Shown here: positions 45,188-56,883 of the stretch, one piece after another
How the letters are laid out: every line of letters begins with the position of its first letter
Numbering within the stretch: the first letter of the stretch is position 1
Origin: Bactericera cockerelli
Taxonomy: Eukaryota; Arthropoda; Insecta; Hemiptera; Triozidae
Direction of reading: 5' to 3'
Assembly (NCBI GenBank): GCA_024516035.1
Contig: CM044963.1
Span: forward strand, 28,450,315-28,514,314
DNA: 64,000 bases
The notes under the pieces: generated by a model
Told to the model about the DNA's origin: nothing
What the model saw: the letters and a program-made list of their open reading frames with translations, nothing else
Database searches by the model: none
Translations under genes and position numbers: made by a program

Positions 45188-45848
45188 ACCAGAAATGTTT
45201 CATCTTCGAATTTGTTTGTTTAACTATTCCTCTTCATAAGCATTGATGAATGATGGTTAGATTTTAAAATTTTCAGTCTCTAGGTACATTAAATTCGATT
45301 ATTTTTTGTTTTATTTTCTTCTTCAATTTCATGATACTCTTGAATAATTATTTCTACTTAGAACAAATACGAGAAAGATGGACTGACAGACAGACATGTT
45401 TGTAGACTGTCAGCATTTAGGTAAACAGATGATGTATTTTTTCTTATTCTTCATCTTCTTCTTCTTCTTCACAATGATGATGCAGTCTATCAATATTTTC
45501 AGGCCGCTGCGCTGTCAAGTCAATATTTGAAACTTCAGCAGAAAAAAGCATCGCGGTTCTATGATTAAACCTAACATGACAAAATCTACTTCATTATATT
45601 ATACAAAAAGAAATCACTAGAGACCTCTGTGACTCCACAAAACGTGCGGCCTTGCAGGGTCCTACAGGTAGATTTTAAAAGTAGTAATCACACTATTTTA
45701 TCATGTAATACAATTTTTTATTTTTGTATATTATGAAATTAAATGAAATTGGTTTCGCAAAATATTACAGAATACACTCAAACACACAAAAAAAACATAA
45801 ATAGGTTAGGTTATTTATTTGTTATCATCACAAGAGCTAAAAAAAAAG

Positions 45849-45998
45849 TTAAAAAGTTATCATATTCGTGTTAATCACTTTCATGATATCACAACTACTC
45901 AAACTCGCTTTACTAAATCTACGCTGAAACTGGGACTTGAACCACCGACCTCCGGGTTACAAATTCGCCGCCTTATCGATCAAGCTACTGAGGTCGGA
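45849..45998 (-). mobile_element. tRNA-derived SINE, family A
   Basis: Minus-strand copy with cgatcaagctactgaggtcg (A-box side) and gacttgaaccaccgacc (B-box side) in plus-strand reading. Nearly full length. Confidence 0.8.
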
Positions 45999-46070
45999 TT
46001 CATCGCAAGAGCTATGAATCAGATTCTCCACCAGTACTTTTTCTCTTCTCTGTTAAATAAATGCTAAATA

Positions 46071-46861
46071 CACTTGAGAGCAGAAAAAGCGAATCAAACT
46101 TTTTCCTCCACGAAATCTGCGATATCTTCTAAATTACTATTTCTATCGAGTCGCAAGTTATCTCAAAATGTTTTAAATTTGTTTTCTACAATTTCATAAT
46201 TAGATTGTTAAAAAGCCCACCAGAAGCCGTCAAAATTAAATTTTACTACAGGATGTCAAATTATGGGCCACCAGTTCCTCCTCATGCATGACAATGACCG
46301 CCCACATGTGGCAAACTGTGTTCGGGAGTTCTTGGGTGAGGAGAATATTGACACTTTGGACTAGCCCTCTCTTAGTGCTGACCTCAATCCGATTGAAAAT
46401 CTGTGGGAACAACTCAAACGAAGTGTTCGAAGCAGAATACCGGCTCCCCAGACTGTAGCAGAGCTCAAGATCGCCCTCACCGAAGAATGGGAGAGGTTGC
46501 CTCAAGAAATTGTGGTTACTTTGATCCAGTCAATACCAAATCGAATGAATGCTGTGATCAAAGCTCGGGGAGGCAACACAAAATACTGATTCACCATTGT
46601 TATGAATGAATCTTGTTGATTTCTCAGGTTATAACGTGTTTTGTTAAAAATAAAAAATCATGTTTTTCTTCTTTTTTGACATCCTGAAGTAAAATTTAAT
46701 TTTGACAGCTTCTGGTAGGTTTTTTTTAAACAATTTAAATTGTAGAAAACAAAACTTACAACATTTTGAAATATCTTACGACTCGATAGAAATAGTAATT
46801 TAGAAGATATCGTAGATTTGGTGGAGGAAAAAGTTTGATTCGCTTTTTCTCCTCTCAAGTG
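46071..46861 (+). mobile_element. Tc1-type element with internal deletion
   Basis: Terminal inverted repeats CACTTGAGAGCAGAAAAAGC and inverse (46071 and 46861), more than 150 bp in all, flanked by TA. Between them is a transposase C-terminal piece (46284-46589): NDRPHVANCVREF, then a stop (TAG) in place of the Trp that normally follows LD, then LSADLNPIENLWEQLKR (the last Asp and Glu catalytic block). The N-terminal part of the transposase has been deleted. Confidence 0.85.
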
Positions 46862-48025
46862 TAGATTGTATTCACTTTTACGTTATGCATTCATATCACA
46901 TTTACTCAAACCAGCCTTACTAAAATTATTCATGCTTCGCACTCGAAGCATCGACCTACAGGTTATACAAAGAGTTATGTAAAAAAAATATATATAATGT
47001 ATGAATAGAATAGACTTTTTATTTGTATAAAATTAATTTTACAAATAGAATGTAAATATATAATGTATGCATAGAAGTTATTCTATAGATCTTATATAAT
47101 TTCATTGTTATAAAAACAATGCCAGGCCAATAAATCTTTCCTTTCTTTGTGGTAGACTAGATAGGAATGTTTCATTAAACTCTACTGAAAAAGATATTTC
47201 ATTAAAGGAGGCGAAGTGATAAAAATATAGAAGATACATAGGCATATATAACATCTTTAGGTTCTCTAGGTACGATGTTCTCTAGGTAGTAGGTATATAA
47301 AATAGGAATGTTTTAATAAAGGAAGATGCTTTATAAATAAGATAAAGAAAAAAGATATCTTGTATTTCTTATATACTCCTATCTTTATACCTTCAATATT
47401 ATACCTTTCTATCATCTTAACCTATCAATAAACTGTAAAATGTATAGTAAATAAGGAGACATTGTAATAAAAATAAATAAATGAATCTCAGATACAGACC
47501 ATGAATGGCAGGAAAGAATTTTAATAGACCACAAAATAATGAAACATTCCTGATAAAATTACAAATGAGGCACTTACAATGAAAGAAATTAAATTTAAAA
47601 AAAGAAACAACTAAGAGGAATAATCAAGGTTAGTTAAAGGCAAATGAGACCCTATCTACACCTCGAAAATTATTATTTTTTTCATGGTTGGTAATTTCAT
47701 GGATAATAACAGTTAGAGCACTATTCTTGAAGTCAATAAAAAAATCTCCTTCTATGATTTTCCACTAGACAAAGTACCCAAAATAGATAAAAAAAAAAAA
47801 AAAAGTATTATCATTTCGATGTTCTCTAGGTAAAAATCAGATATTAATGCCAAAAAATACTTGCCTGAAATATTTTAGAGGCAAATAAATATCAATATTA
47901 ATGAAGCAACTTTGTCTAATTACATGGTATACTCGTAAACGAACAATTGTTATTGTTGCCTATTGTAAAGCCTCGTAAAGTTATTGCCAGTAAAGATGCC
48001 AATTTTATAGAACTTCCAAAATAGA
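46862..48025. other. AT-rich sequence, weak SINE A trace only
   Basis: 46893-46975 is a diverged minus-strand SINE A. The rest (to 48025) is A+T-rich, with a recurring gttctctaggtac segment near 47260-47285 and 47820, and no gene. Confidence 0.45.
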
Positions 48026-48033
48026 GTAGGTCA

Positions 48034-49326
48034 CATGGGCGTAGCCAGCATCCGCTCTAGGGGGGGGGGGCAACTAAGATATCCATGTCGAAAGTGGGGG
48101 GGGGGGGGGTGTGGGGTCCTTTGGGTGCGAAAAAGGCAGTGGAAGCGATTTGTTTTGTTGTTGTTGAAATCCAAAGGTCCCACAAGAAACTGAATATATA
48201 TTTGTAATTTGTACCTACACATACAACGAATACAGACAGCTTTTCTTCTCTCTCAGTAATATTTTGGAACAGGCTTTTGATTTATTGAATGGAATACAGG
48301 TAACAATGTTATTGGAACTTATTTGATGCAAAGTTAATTTCAAAAAAAAAGAAAAAAAAAAAAAAAATAGACATTACTTTTGAGGTTTTTTGAGTATAAA
48401 TCTCGATTCGTCGCAAGGACATATACTTTATTATACATATTTAGAACCGCAATTTTATTGCAAATCTAAAACTGTGCCGATCGTAACGATTTGGGTAGTA
48501 CTTTTTGAGCGAGGAGCCTTTTTGTACGGTCGAAACGTTGAAAACGATATGTAACATCATGTGCTTGCGACACTTTATCGGTGGATAATCACCGATTGAA
48601 AAAAAAGCAGCCATTTTTTGACATATCAGTTTAAACTTTAAGCTGTTTTTATGACATATTCTTGTAGCCTTTATCTGTACGAACCTAACGCAACAAATTT
48701 CAGCCTTTCGTCATTAACACAGCCAGAGTTATGGCGAAAAAAACGCAAAAAATTCAAGCGCCTCTGCGCCGCTGGCGCCACCAGATGAAGCGTCGATTTC
48801 CTGACAAAAAATGTTCATCTTGTATGGGAGAAGATATTTAGATGACCAAATGGCGTCCAGAGGCTACCAAAGTGGCAGGGCAAAACTGGCACGAAACACA
48901 GAAGGAGTTAGAGCATATATGGTTTCCCAAAAAAGCCCTAATATGGCCCTAATTTGGCCCTAGTAGGTGACGAAAGGCCCTAACACTAACCCTAGATAGC
49001 GGCCATTCATACCTGTTGGTGGAACCCAGTTTGAACTTGATCGGCACCAAAAGGCCATTTGCTCGCCCCGATTTTCCATTGGAGCGCCTCACTAATTATA
49101 TAGCCAGGGAGAGCTTTGATATTTTTTCTTAGGGTCTACTTGATATTTTTACCCTTTTAAAAATCCTTTGATTTTAAGGTTTTTCAATGTTTTTTTTTTC
49201 TCGAAAAATATTTTTCAAAAAATATCATATGTAAATTTAAGTTGCCCCTTCCATGTTGCATACTATTGAGGTTTCTCTAGGGGGGGGGCAGCTGCCCCCC
49301 CCTGCCCCCCCCTGGCTACGCCCATG
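48034..49326. mobile_element. DNA element with CATGGGCGTAGCCAG ends and 8-bp duplication
   Basis: CATGGGCGTAGCCAG at 48034 and its inverse at 49312-49326 are flanked by GTAGGTCA at 48026-48033 and 49327-49334. Poly-G runs lie just inside both ends (48060, 49281). No transposase ORF is seen in 1.3 kb. An 8-bp duplication fits hAT-like or related superfamilies; the superfamily is inferred only. Confidence 0.7.
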
Positions 49327-49655
49327 GTAGGTCACATTCAAAAAGAGCAGAAAAACAAAGAGCTCTTCAATTGAAACTTACCCTGATAGGTATAACTTGA
49401 TTTTTTTTGCTATTTAAAAAAAAATAAATAAATAAACAAATTCATCCTTATTCAATAGGTTGCTTCAATAATCCAACGCAATGCCGAACTAAAAGCTTCT
49501 ACAATCACGAAAATCAGGAATTTCGGTATATTGAGAGTCCAATCGCCTTGAATAAAAATATTAATAAATATAATAAGTATATAAAAAAATCCACCACCAT
49601 TGTAATACTAATTTTTGGATTATAATTTCTGTAAAGTGTAGTTTGAAAAAGAAGT

Positions 49656-49930
49656 CACTGTGGCAGAGCGAGTTAGCGCGCTAGGCATTGCACACATGGT
49701 GACCTGGGTTCGATTCCCAGCGGGGGAGAATTTTTTCTGCTCTGTACTTGGATGTTCGGGGTCCACTCATACCTCGTGAGGAAAAATGAGTAGCTGCTTT
49801 AATGTGAAGCAGCGACCAGTGGCAGAATCTTAGGCAAAAAAATAATACAAGATATTGTAAATTAGCGTGGTAAAGTCCTATGATTCTGCGCTACCCACTA
49901 AAATTGTGACATAATAACACAAAGAAAAAG
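49656..49930 (+). mobile_element. tRNA-derived SINE, family C, with a long poly-A tail
   Basis: Head gcagagcgagttagcgcgct and B box gggttcgattcccagc, body with ctctgtacttggatgttcgg. Poly-A follows at 49935-49967. The best preserved copy of the family here. Confidence 0.85.
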
Positions 49931-49931
49931 C

Positions 49932-49968
<37 letters not shown>

Positions 49969-50142
49969 AGTTTGAAAAAGAAAAAAAGAATCTGCGAAAA
50001 GATAACTATTAATAAATATAAATAAATACAAAAAAACCCACCACCAATGTAATACTAATTTTTGAATTATAATTTATGTGTAGTTTTGAAAAAAAAAAAA
50101 AGAATCTGCGAAGAGATAATTATTTCAAGCAACAATATCTAA

Positions 50143-50603
50143 TTAGGGAAAAATGTCAAAACAGGAGGTTATTTTAGTCAAAACAAATTTTTGGAAGAAA
50201 AGAGGATTAGTATCGGTCAAATTTACATAATATGTCTGGCTATAGAATCCACGGGCACTTGCTGTCAACTCATAATTTCCATAATTCAACAGTCTCCAGT
50301 ACGCTCCTTTCTTCGTCACTTTGATAGATTCACCCTTATATACTTGATCTTCTTCCACCTCCATCTCTTTGAAGGTTTTGATAATGACAACAGCATCTTG
50401 AATGGGTTCATCACCACCGTCTCTTGAATCACTCTTCACCGTACCGTAGACACCTGTGCGCGTTTTCTCTATGAAGGACAGCATCGATTCCAAGTTAGCG
50501 TCCCAGTAAAAAGGAAGGTGCTTGTCTAAGGGTTGCTTAACGCAGCCTAGATAGAAGCTGAGCTCAAGGCAGTTAGAGAATTCGTAGTTGAAGTCTTGCA
50601 TAC
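50143..50603 (-). CDS. Secreted carboxypeptidase-like protein, exon 4 (C-terminus)
   Basis: Acceptor tctcag before 50603. The exon supplies the last two bases of a Gly codon and then 152 codons to a stop at 50143. It codes MQDFNYEFSNCLELSFYLGC, the end of the M14 catalytic fold, then a transthyretin-like domain (about residues 357-450, TGVYGTVKS and AYWRLLNYGNYELTASARGF). In active M14 enzymes a catalytic Glu lies four residues before the Cys of LGC; here that place is Tyr (residue 324). The transthyretin-like domain is typical of the CPN/E/M/D branch of M14 enzymes. Confidence 0.88.
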
Positions 50604-50664
50604 CTGAGAAACAATGAACCAGACGCCCCTTACAGTCAGATAAATAGATAGGCAGACATCAGAG

Positions 50665-50830
50665 TTCTGCAGGGTCCGCCAAAAAAGAGGAGCCACTCGA
50701 AATTTCTGGAGAACGGATTTAAATTTTGAGAAAAACTAAAACGGGTGATTTTTTATCATTATGTAGGTCAAATTTTCGACGAATACAATACATTCCCTAT
50801 TATAGGGTAAGGAAAGTAAAAAATATTAAA
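50665..50830. mobile_element. Fragment of a CAGGGTCCGCC-ended element
   Basis: CAGGGTCCGCCAAAAAAGAG and the following cactcgaaatttctggagaa match, inverted, the end at 56535-56581. It lies inside the carboxypeptidase intron. Confidence 0.5.
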
Positions 50831-51054
50831 CTCTAGATGTGTTTATCATTTTGTCGTCAAATACCTGGTCTCAAACAAATTTAACTCATTAATCATTAGA
50901 TAACAGCTCCATGTATGAGTCATCTTTCCCCTTTGATATGAGTCATTTCTGGTACAAGTTGTCAGACTTAGCGACATTGCTATAGGCAGGTGGATTTGCA
51001 GGTCTAACTATTAATCATTCACTAATAAACTCTAATATCATCATCATTATCATC

Positions 51055-51780
51055 ATCATAGGGTGACGTCATCGTGAACAATGGTAGCCAGATAGTGAAG
51101 GAATGACTCAGCACTTCCCTATTCGACACTTGCGGAAATCTTTTGTTTACAACCGATCATTTGCGACAGTGAAAAAAGGTTTCAAACCATACATTTGCGA
51201 CAATATATTGCAGGTATAGATTTCAATGTTTCATACAGTGTGAATCAAATTTTAGTTCGTACCTACTGGTAGGTGTATGTTATACCTTTGATTTTGTTTG
51301 ATTGGAAATTGATGCGTAAGTGAATTATTTGTTATAGGAATTTTGTAGTTAGGTAGGGTTAGGTAAAGTTAACAAGAAGAGATTGCACGGTAGATCACTG
51401 ACTTCAGTTTGTCGGGTAGGATGGTTTATTAGGTACACTTTTTTTTTATCAAACCATCAACATTTTATTTGGAAAGGCCATCAATATTTTAGTCGACCCG
51501 GTATTTATTTGGAAATGCCGAAGTGAACAAAGGAGTTAAACTGTTCCTTTGTCTGTCTGATATTGTCGCAAGCGTTACAGTGAATACCTTTTTCTGTTGT
51601 CGCAAATGTCGGATTTTTTAAGATAAATTGTCGCAAGTGATCGGTAGCCCAGCACTTCTACCTCTATCTGTACAAGGCAGCTAATAAATAACAAGGGCCC
51701 CCAGAACCAAGCCAATGCTGGTATACTCTCTGTTTATAGTCCCCCAGCTAGACTGCTTGTCTACTCCCTGTTTACAACTC
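51055..51780 (+). repeat. Family-G minisatellite element split by another element
   Basis: Left part 51055-51117 and right part 51650-51780 together form a family-G copy (gacgtcatcgtgaacaatgg; accaagccaatgctggtata). The interruption is the element at 51118-51649. Confidence 0.75.
51118..51649. mobile_element. DNA element with inverted subterminal repeats (TTTGCGACA) and 9-bp duplication
   Basis: Ends are inexact inverted repeats (CCTATTCGACACTTGCGGAA and GGCTACCGATCACTTGCGAC), flanked by CAGCACTTC at 51109-51117 and 51650-51658. Short motifs of the type CATTTGCGACA occur about three times near the left end and three times inverted near the right end, as expected of transposase-binding subterminal repeats. 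532 bp, no ORF. Confidence 0.7.
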
Positions 51781-52179
51781 CAACAGCTATTAATTACTTT
51801 GCAAATGTAACCTTTTAATTAATGTTGTTTTTTTAAGCCTTCTTTCTGAATTGAAAAAAAAACTATTCAATTTTCTATAATCATTAATTTATCGACTTTT
51901 CTGACCTTCGTATTAACACTAATTTATAAGTTGGCTCTGAAAAGCATAGTTGTCAATGAGACAGACCTTGCAGTTTTAGGAATAGGTGATGATGTTGCAA
52001 CGAACTCCTCATATTTTTAATTATTGTAAATCCTAAATTGTATGTTAAAAGTAAAAAGAAAACAGTTCCATGTAGTATAACAAGAGGACTGTATCCCCTC
52101 AGTGTGGGGTAGTCGCATTAAATATATGTTACCTAATATACTTATTATGTCAATTATTAATGGATTTTTTTTTTAAAGA

Positions 52180-52462
52180 TGAGTGTTTCACAGCCTTTTT
52201 TATTACGTAGCCATGAAACAGGAGCTACTGTAGACGCTTGTGGTCTGTGTTGTAGCCTGCCCATCCCGTAGTATGCCTCCCCTCTGATGGGCGAGAAGTG
52301 ACACAATACTTCCCATTTAGGTGCTGGGATAACACGAGCGCACCGGAAGGTATCCCTTACAAACAATTGTAACCAAATTAAAAAAACAAATTTTTGTCGG
52401 CACGGGGGATCAAACCCGGGACCTTGCGCATGGCAAGCGAGTGCTGAACCACTGAGATAGTT
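52180..52462 (-). mobile_element. SINE family E, full-length copy
   Basis: Minus-strand head with ctatctcagtggttcagcac (A box) and gggtttgatcccccgtgcc (B box). The body (gatgggcgagaagtgacaca plus-strand reading) runs to 52180, where an end matching 290-330 of the window occurs. It lies in the carboxypeptidase intron just before exon 3. Confidence 0.75.
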
Positions 52463-52506
52463 ACAAATAAAGAATAATATTGAAATCGTCAACTTTGTAT
52501 TCTTAC

Positions 52507-52823
52507 CGCCAGGCTTCTTTTGTCCCCATTTATAACCGTTACTTATTCCATTCGGGAAATTCAGGCCACATGCATTTCCAGGTGCCATCATCCAATTCTT
52601 TTGAGCGTAATCCAATGCCAACTTCTGGAAGATCTCATCATGCGGGGTTTCACCTGACTCTGAATAATAATACAGAAATGACTTTCTGTGTGGAGGGTAG
52701 TCCCAGGGATAACTGGCAACAAGCGCGCCGCCTTTTAGGTTTCCAGAGAGAACGAAAGGGTAATTCTTGATAAAGTTCATCATGATTTCAGTTTCTGGTT
52801 GCCTAACAGATTGATCTGTTTTG
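52507..52823 (-). CDS. Secreted carboxypeptidase-like protein, exon 3
   Basis: Acceptor tttcag before 52823 and donor gtaaga after 52507. Coding (residues 201-306): VKTDQSVRQPETEIMMNFI, then GNLKGGALVASYPWDYP, then FPNGISNGYKWGQKKPG. The GN-L-x-GG-ALVASYPW block is the M14 segment whose residue between L and GG is the third zinc ligand, His, in active enzymes. Here it is Lys (AAA, residue 231). Confidence 0.9.
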
Positions 52824-53099
52824 CTGAAAAAAAGGGGGAAAAAATATTACTGGGGTAAAATATTTTTTCCATATTCCATAAAATAATATTCCCTCCAAGA
52901 CAAACTTGAAAATATACCAAAACAATTCTTATTATTAGTATTTCAATTAGAATAGCAAAATTTAATAGTTGAGATTACGGTGAGAACTGATGCAACCACA
53001 TCGAAGTGAACCTCATTTTTTTCACTCAAAGTTATTTTTTTTTTTGTTTCTTGTTATTTTTTCCTTTATATTTTAAATACATAGGTTAAAAATTGTATA

Positions 53100-55740
53100 T
53101 AATGGTAATGGTGCTCAAAGGCACTTTTATTAACAAAAAATTCCAACATAAAAATTTAACAAAAAGTTAAAAAAATAAAATATATTCCTACAATATTCGG
53201 ATAAAATACGTCCGCAAACTAAAATGTAGTTAACAGGGGGAAAAAAGAAATTACAAATAAGTTACAAAGCAAAACTAGATAAATACATTAGAAAAATAGG
53301 TATATAGAACCAACTAATATGAAACAAGAACATGACTAGATAAGAAACATAAAGAATAGAGAAAGTAAATAAATATATACCACAGAATATTTTATTTCCT
53401 TGTCTCATCATCCTGGTAATAGGAGCAAAGAACGTATAGTTGGTCCTACAGAAGTTAACATGGTAGGTGTTATTTTTCCTGAGCCGCCTGTGACAGTCAA
53501 AAAATTCAACCAATCCAAGTAGTTGGGCGCAGTCAATACCCCCATCAACTAATTTCTCTAAGAAGTGCCAGTCAGCCAACTCCCTACGTTCAGATAGTGA
53601 GGGCAAATCTGAAATCTAATGATGATAACAAAAAGAAAAGTATCTGAGTAATTTCCTCTGAACGCGCTCAATAGATTCATTATAAACAGCATAAAAAGGA
53701 GACCACACCAGATAGCCATATTCAAGCAAAGATCGAATCAGGGATATGTAAAGAAGATAGAGTGCCTCGGAAGATAAATGTTTCGAGTTTCTATTAATAT
53801 ATCCAAGAAGTCTGAAACAACGCATGCTGAGGCTGGAAACATGGGAAGCAAAAGAAAGCTTCTGGTCAAATAAAATGCCAAGATCTTTAACTATGCTGAC
53901 CCATCTCAAAGGAACAGATTGAATCGTATATGTATAGAAAAATTGTTCATTACACCTTCATCACCTGACACTTGTGTAAAGATAGCTCTAAACCATTAAG
54001 CAAAAGCCATTGGGAAAACCGCGTAACATCTTCCTGAAGATGAACACAATCATCTATACAGGGTGTCCCGTATACAGATGCAAATATTTTGAGGGTAGGT
54101 TCAGCCCACCGTGGACTATCATATGAGCGAAACTTGCAGTGGGGCATTTTGCTTCGTTAAAGAGTTATGGCCAAATCCCTGTTTTTCCCACAGGTCTAGA
54201 GGTCACTTGGATCGATGCACGTTTTTAAAGAAATGATAGCCAGTAGGTAAGTTTTGACTTCATGTATGGATAGTGGATTTTTCTAAAATTCGATTTTTCT
54301 CTTTTTTCCCTTTCGTGACTTTAGAGTACTTCTACAATTGCAATTCTGCGTATCACTAGGTAGAAAAATACCCTTTGCTATTTTGTTTCAATATACAAAG
54401 TTCTTTCAGACGCGTGAAGGAACGAATGAGATACGCCTTAATAAACGGCACCAGAAGGAGAGAAACACATCTATCAAATTTTGAATCTGAGCGCTATTGC
54501 ATTTTGAAGAACACTCGATGCCTGAAGCGGTCTGTATGACCATTTTTGTGCCAACTGCAAGTTATAAATGAAAATTTTCCGAGTACAAATAGTTCTATTA
54601 ACCAACTATATCAATCAAATCTAATAGTTAAAATAACAAGGCGATCAATTTGTTCGGTGGAAGAGAAAGCCACAAGCTTTAACCTCGCCCTTGGTTCGCT
54701 ACATATTCTTTTGGGTTCTTTTCATTTCATTTCCCGTGTTGCAGAATGTACAAGTATCATGTTTGTAGTTTATCGATAAAGTATTAATAATAATAATAGT
54801 AACCTTAAGGTTGGATGTTTGAGTTTTACCCAAGGTTAATTTTCGGCACTATTTGTTATGTTTGATATCATGATTGTGATATTTTTAATTTTACTTCTAA
54901 AAATAAAATGACAATTTTTGTTGTTAGCGCAGTCTTTCTCCATGTGTATTCTTTCTCCATAATTACACCACTGGTTGCTGCTTTCGTTGCAGCCTCTCTT
55001 ATTTTTCATCATGATAACCCTGTGACCCCGTAATCCCATTCACAGAAAAGTTCACACCGACCGACCACTGTGAATGATCAATTTCCCTCTGTTAAACATC
55101 CCAGAGCAGTATATTTATACCTCAAATTACGCGCCAATTCTGTTAAAATTCAGCCAACTTTGAATTTTCCATCATGATTCAGAATTGTTTTTTGAGCTTT
55201 GTGTGTACTGCGTTCCATGATCTTTAAAGTAATATAAATGAGCTTTCTTTTTTCTAAAACTAAACATAATAGGGTATTTTTTTAACTAGTAATACGCAGA
55301 ATTGCAATTGTAGAAGTACTTTAAATTCCCGAAAGGGAAAAAAGGGAAAAATCAAATTTTAGAAAAGTATTAAACTTATGATTAAATATCTCTCTGGTCT
55401 TTCAATATTTTTTTATGCAACTAACTGCATTCGAAGGGAAATATGCATGACTATCCATACATGAAGCCAAAAATTCCTTACTGGCTATCATTTCTTTCAA
55501 AACGTGCATCGATCCAAGTGACCACTAGACCTGTGGGAAAAACAGGGATTTGGCCATAACTCTTTTACGAAGCAAAATGCCCCACTGCAAGTTTCGCTCA
55601 TATGATAGTCCACGGTGGGCTGAACCTATCCTCAAAATATTTGCATCTGTATACGGGACACCCTGTACACTTGATTGCTTTATACAATTTCACATCGTCC
55701 ACAAATAAAAGAACTTGTGAGTTGCATATTTTAAGACAAG
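53100..55740 (-). mobile_element. 5'-truncated Jockey/CR1-type LINE, interrupted by a foldback element
   Basis: Read on the minus strand the RT continues across the insertion. NSQVLLFVDDVKLYKAIK at 55740-55667 contains the catalytic F(V/A)DD. After the insertion comes DDCVHLQEDVTRFSQWLLLN (54050-53950). Then KDLGILFDQKLSFASHVSS and IRSLLEYGYLVWSPFYAVYN (53909-53616), and PSLSERRELADWHFLEKL in a shifted frame to 53262. The foldback element 54059-55664 sits inside the sequence that codes K-C-I-D-D, at a TA. Frameshifts lie near 53607-53616 and 53910-53950. The element is in the second carboxypeptidase intron. Confidence 0.8.
54059..55664. mobile_element. Palindromic TA-inserted element, CAGGGTGTCCCG family (copy 2)
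   Basis: Ends and arms as in 33556-35923, flanked by TA inside the LINE. The loop contains minus-strand GGTATAAATA near 55114-55124 followed by a 67-codon frame (55039-54836), and a plus-strand 77-codon frame (54546-54779) that runs into AATAAT-rich sequence. Confidence 0.85.
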
Positions 55741-56581
55741 TTTTAGATTTTTAATCAAAACATATTTCGCACATTTCATTTCACAGGTTTCAGTTATTTT
55801 TTATCCGAAATTAATTGTTTTTTTTTTATTAAAAAATGTTACATACATGTTTTCTATCTAAAATAATAAAATTTTCATGCCTTATTGATACCATTTGCTT
55901 TATCAGGGGAAATGTCAACCGTCCTTTTTGGAGTATATTTTGTTCTTAATAAGTGTAATGATTCATGTTGTACAATTTAAAATAAAATAGGGCGAGATTT
56001 ACTTCAAGTCAGTCTGAAAATTATACAACCCGCGTGCAGTCCTAGTCTCCGGCCCCGTCATCAATGTTATCTTAAATTTAGATTAAAAAACAACTCTCAG
56101 AAAATAATTTAGCACAGACCATACTAAAAAAGAATAGTTTTTATACAATTTTAAAAAAGATGACCCCTTGACGACTCCTCTCCTAAAGCTAATGATATAA
56201 AAAAGGCATGAAAATTTAATCTTTCAAATAGAATGACATGTGTTTCACAATTTTTACAAAAATACAATCAATGTCTTATAAAAAAATTACTGAAACCTAT
56301 GAAATGAAATGTACGATATAACAGGCCCTGTTTTGGTTAAAAATCTCAAACTTATTTTAATATCAACTAATTTTCAGAAATGTATTACAAATAGGGTGGT
56401 TTCATTTAAGATTCCAAAGTTAACACCCCTGGGACCGCCCCTGGTAATGATAAAAAAAAAAAAATAAAACTTCGTCAAAGTTTCCCTCTCGATATAATGG
56501 TACACGTGTTTTAGCATTTTTTAAAAATTTAAACCGTTCTCTAGATATTTCGAGTGGCATCTTGTTTTTTGGCGGACCCTG
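55737..56581. mobile_element. Long inverted repeat and end of a CAGGGTCCGCC element
   Basis: About 55737-55960 is present inverted at 56100-56345 (e.g. catttcatttcacaggtttc and inverse), with the phrase attttcatgcctt in both arms. The stretch 56350-56581 ends in the inverse of CAGGGTCCGCC. Parts recur at 28130-28200 and 50665. No ORF. Confidence 0.6.
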
Positions 56582-56671
56582 TAATAATAAATATTTTCAT
56601 TATTATTTTGGTCACTTGTTTTAGCTATCTTCAACAGTGTTTCAATTTATGAGGATGTGATTATTACTTAC

Positions 56672-56883
56672 ACATGTTTTTTTCTTCCCTTTTTTTTCAA
56701 ATAGTTATTGTGTGGAAAATCCATGTCCAGGTCTACATTTTGCCCGTTCTTATTTTTTAAGCTGATTAATGACATACCGTCTGGATTTACGGTGGGCACT
56801 ATCCATATGTCAATGTTATCTAACATGCTTGTGATGCGTGGGTCATGTTTATCACTGTGCAACAGATATTGTATGAGAGACGT
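56672..56883 (-). CDS. Secreted carboxypeptidase-like protein, exon 2
   Basis: Acceptor tgcag before 56883, donor gtaagt after 56672. Codes TSLIQYLLHSDKHDPRITSM, DNIDIWIVPTVNPDGM, and KNGQNVDLDMDFPHNNYLKK. In active M14B enzymes the position of Asp155 (DNIDIW) is an Arg that stabilises the transition state, and DLDMDFP (183-184) is DLNRDFP, with Asn-Arg binding the substrate carboxylate. Both are replaced here (R155D; N183D, R184M). The exon is 212 nt, which keeps the frame with exon 3 by a split Val codon. Confidence 0.9.

Noticed and set aside
45819..46067. 82-codon plus-strand frame
   Set aside because: It is the antisense of a SINE family A copy.
33009..50142. Further adenylyl cyclase exons (C1b, second membrane set)
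   Set aside because: I looked for cyclase motifs with splice sites and found none; the region is repeats and AT-rich DNA. The C1b region is poorly conserved, so absence is not proven.
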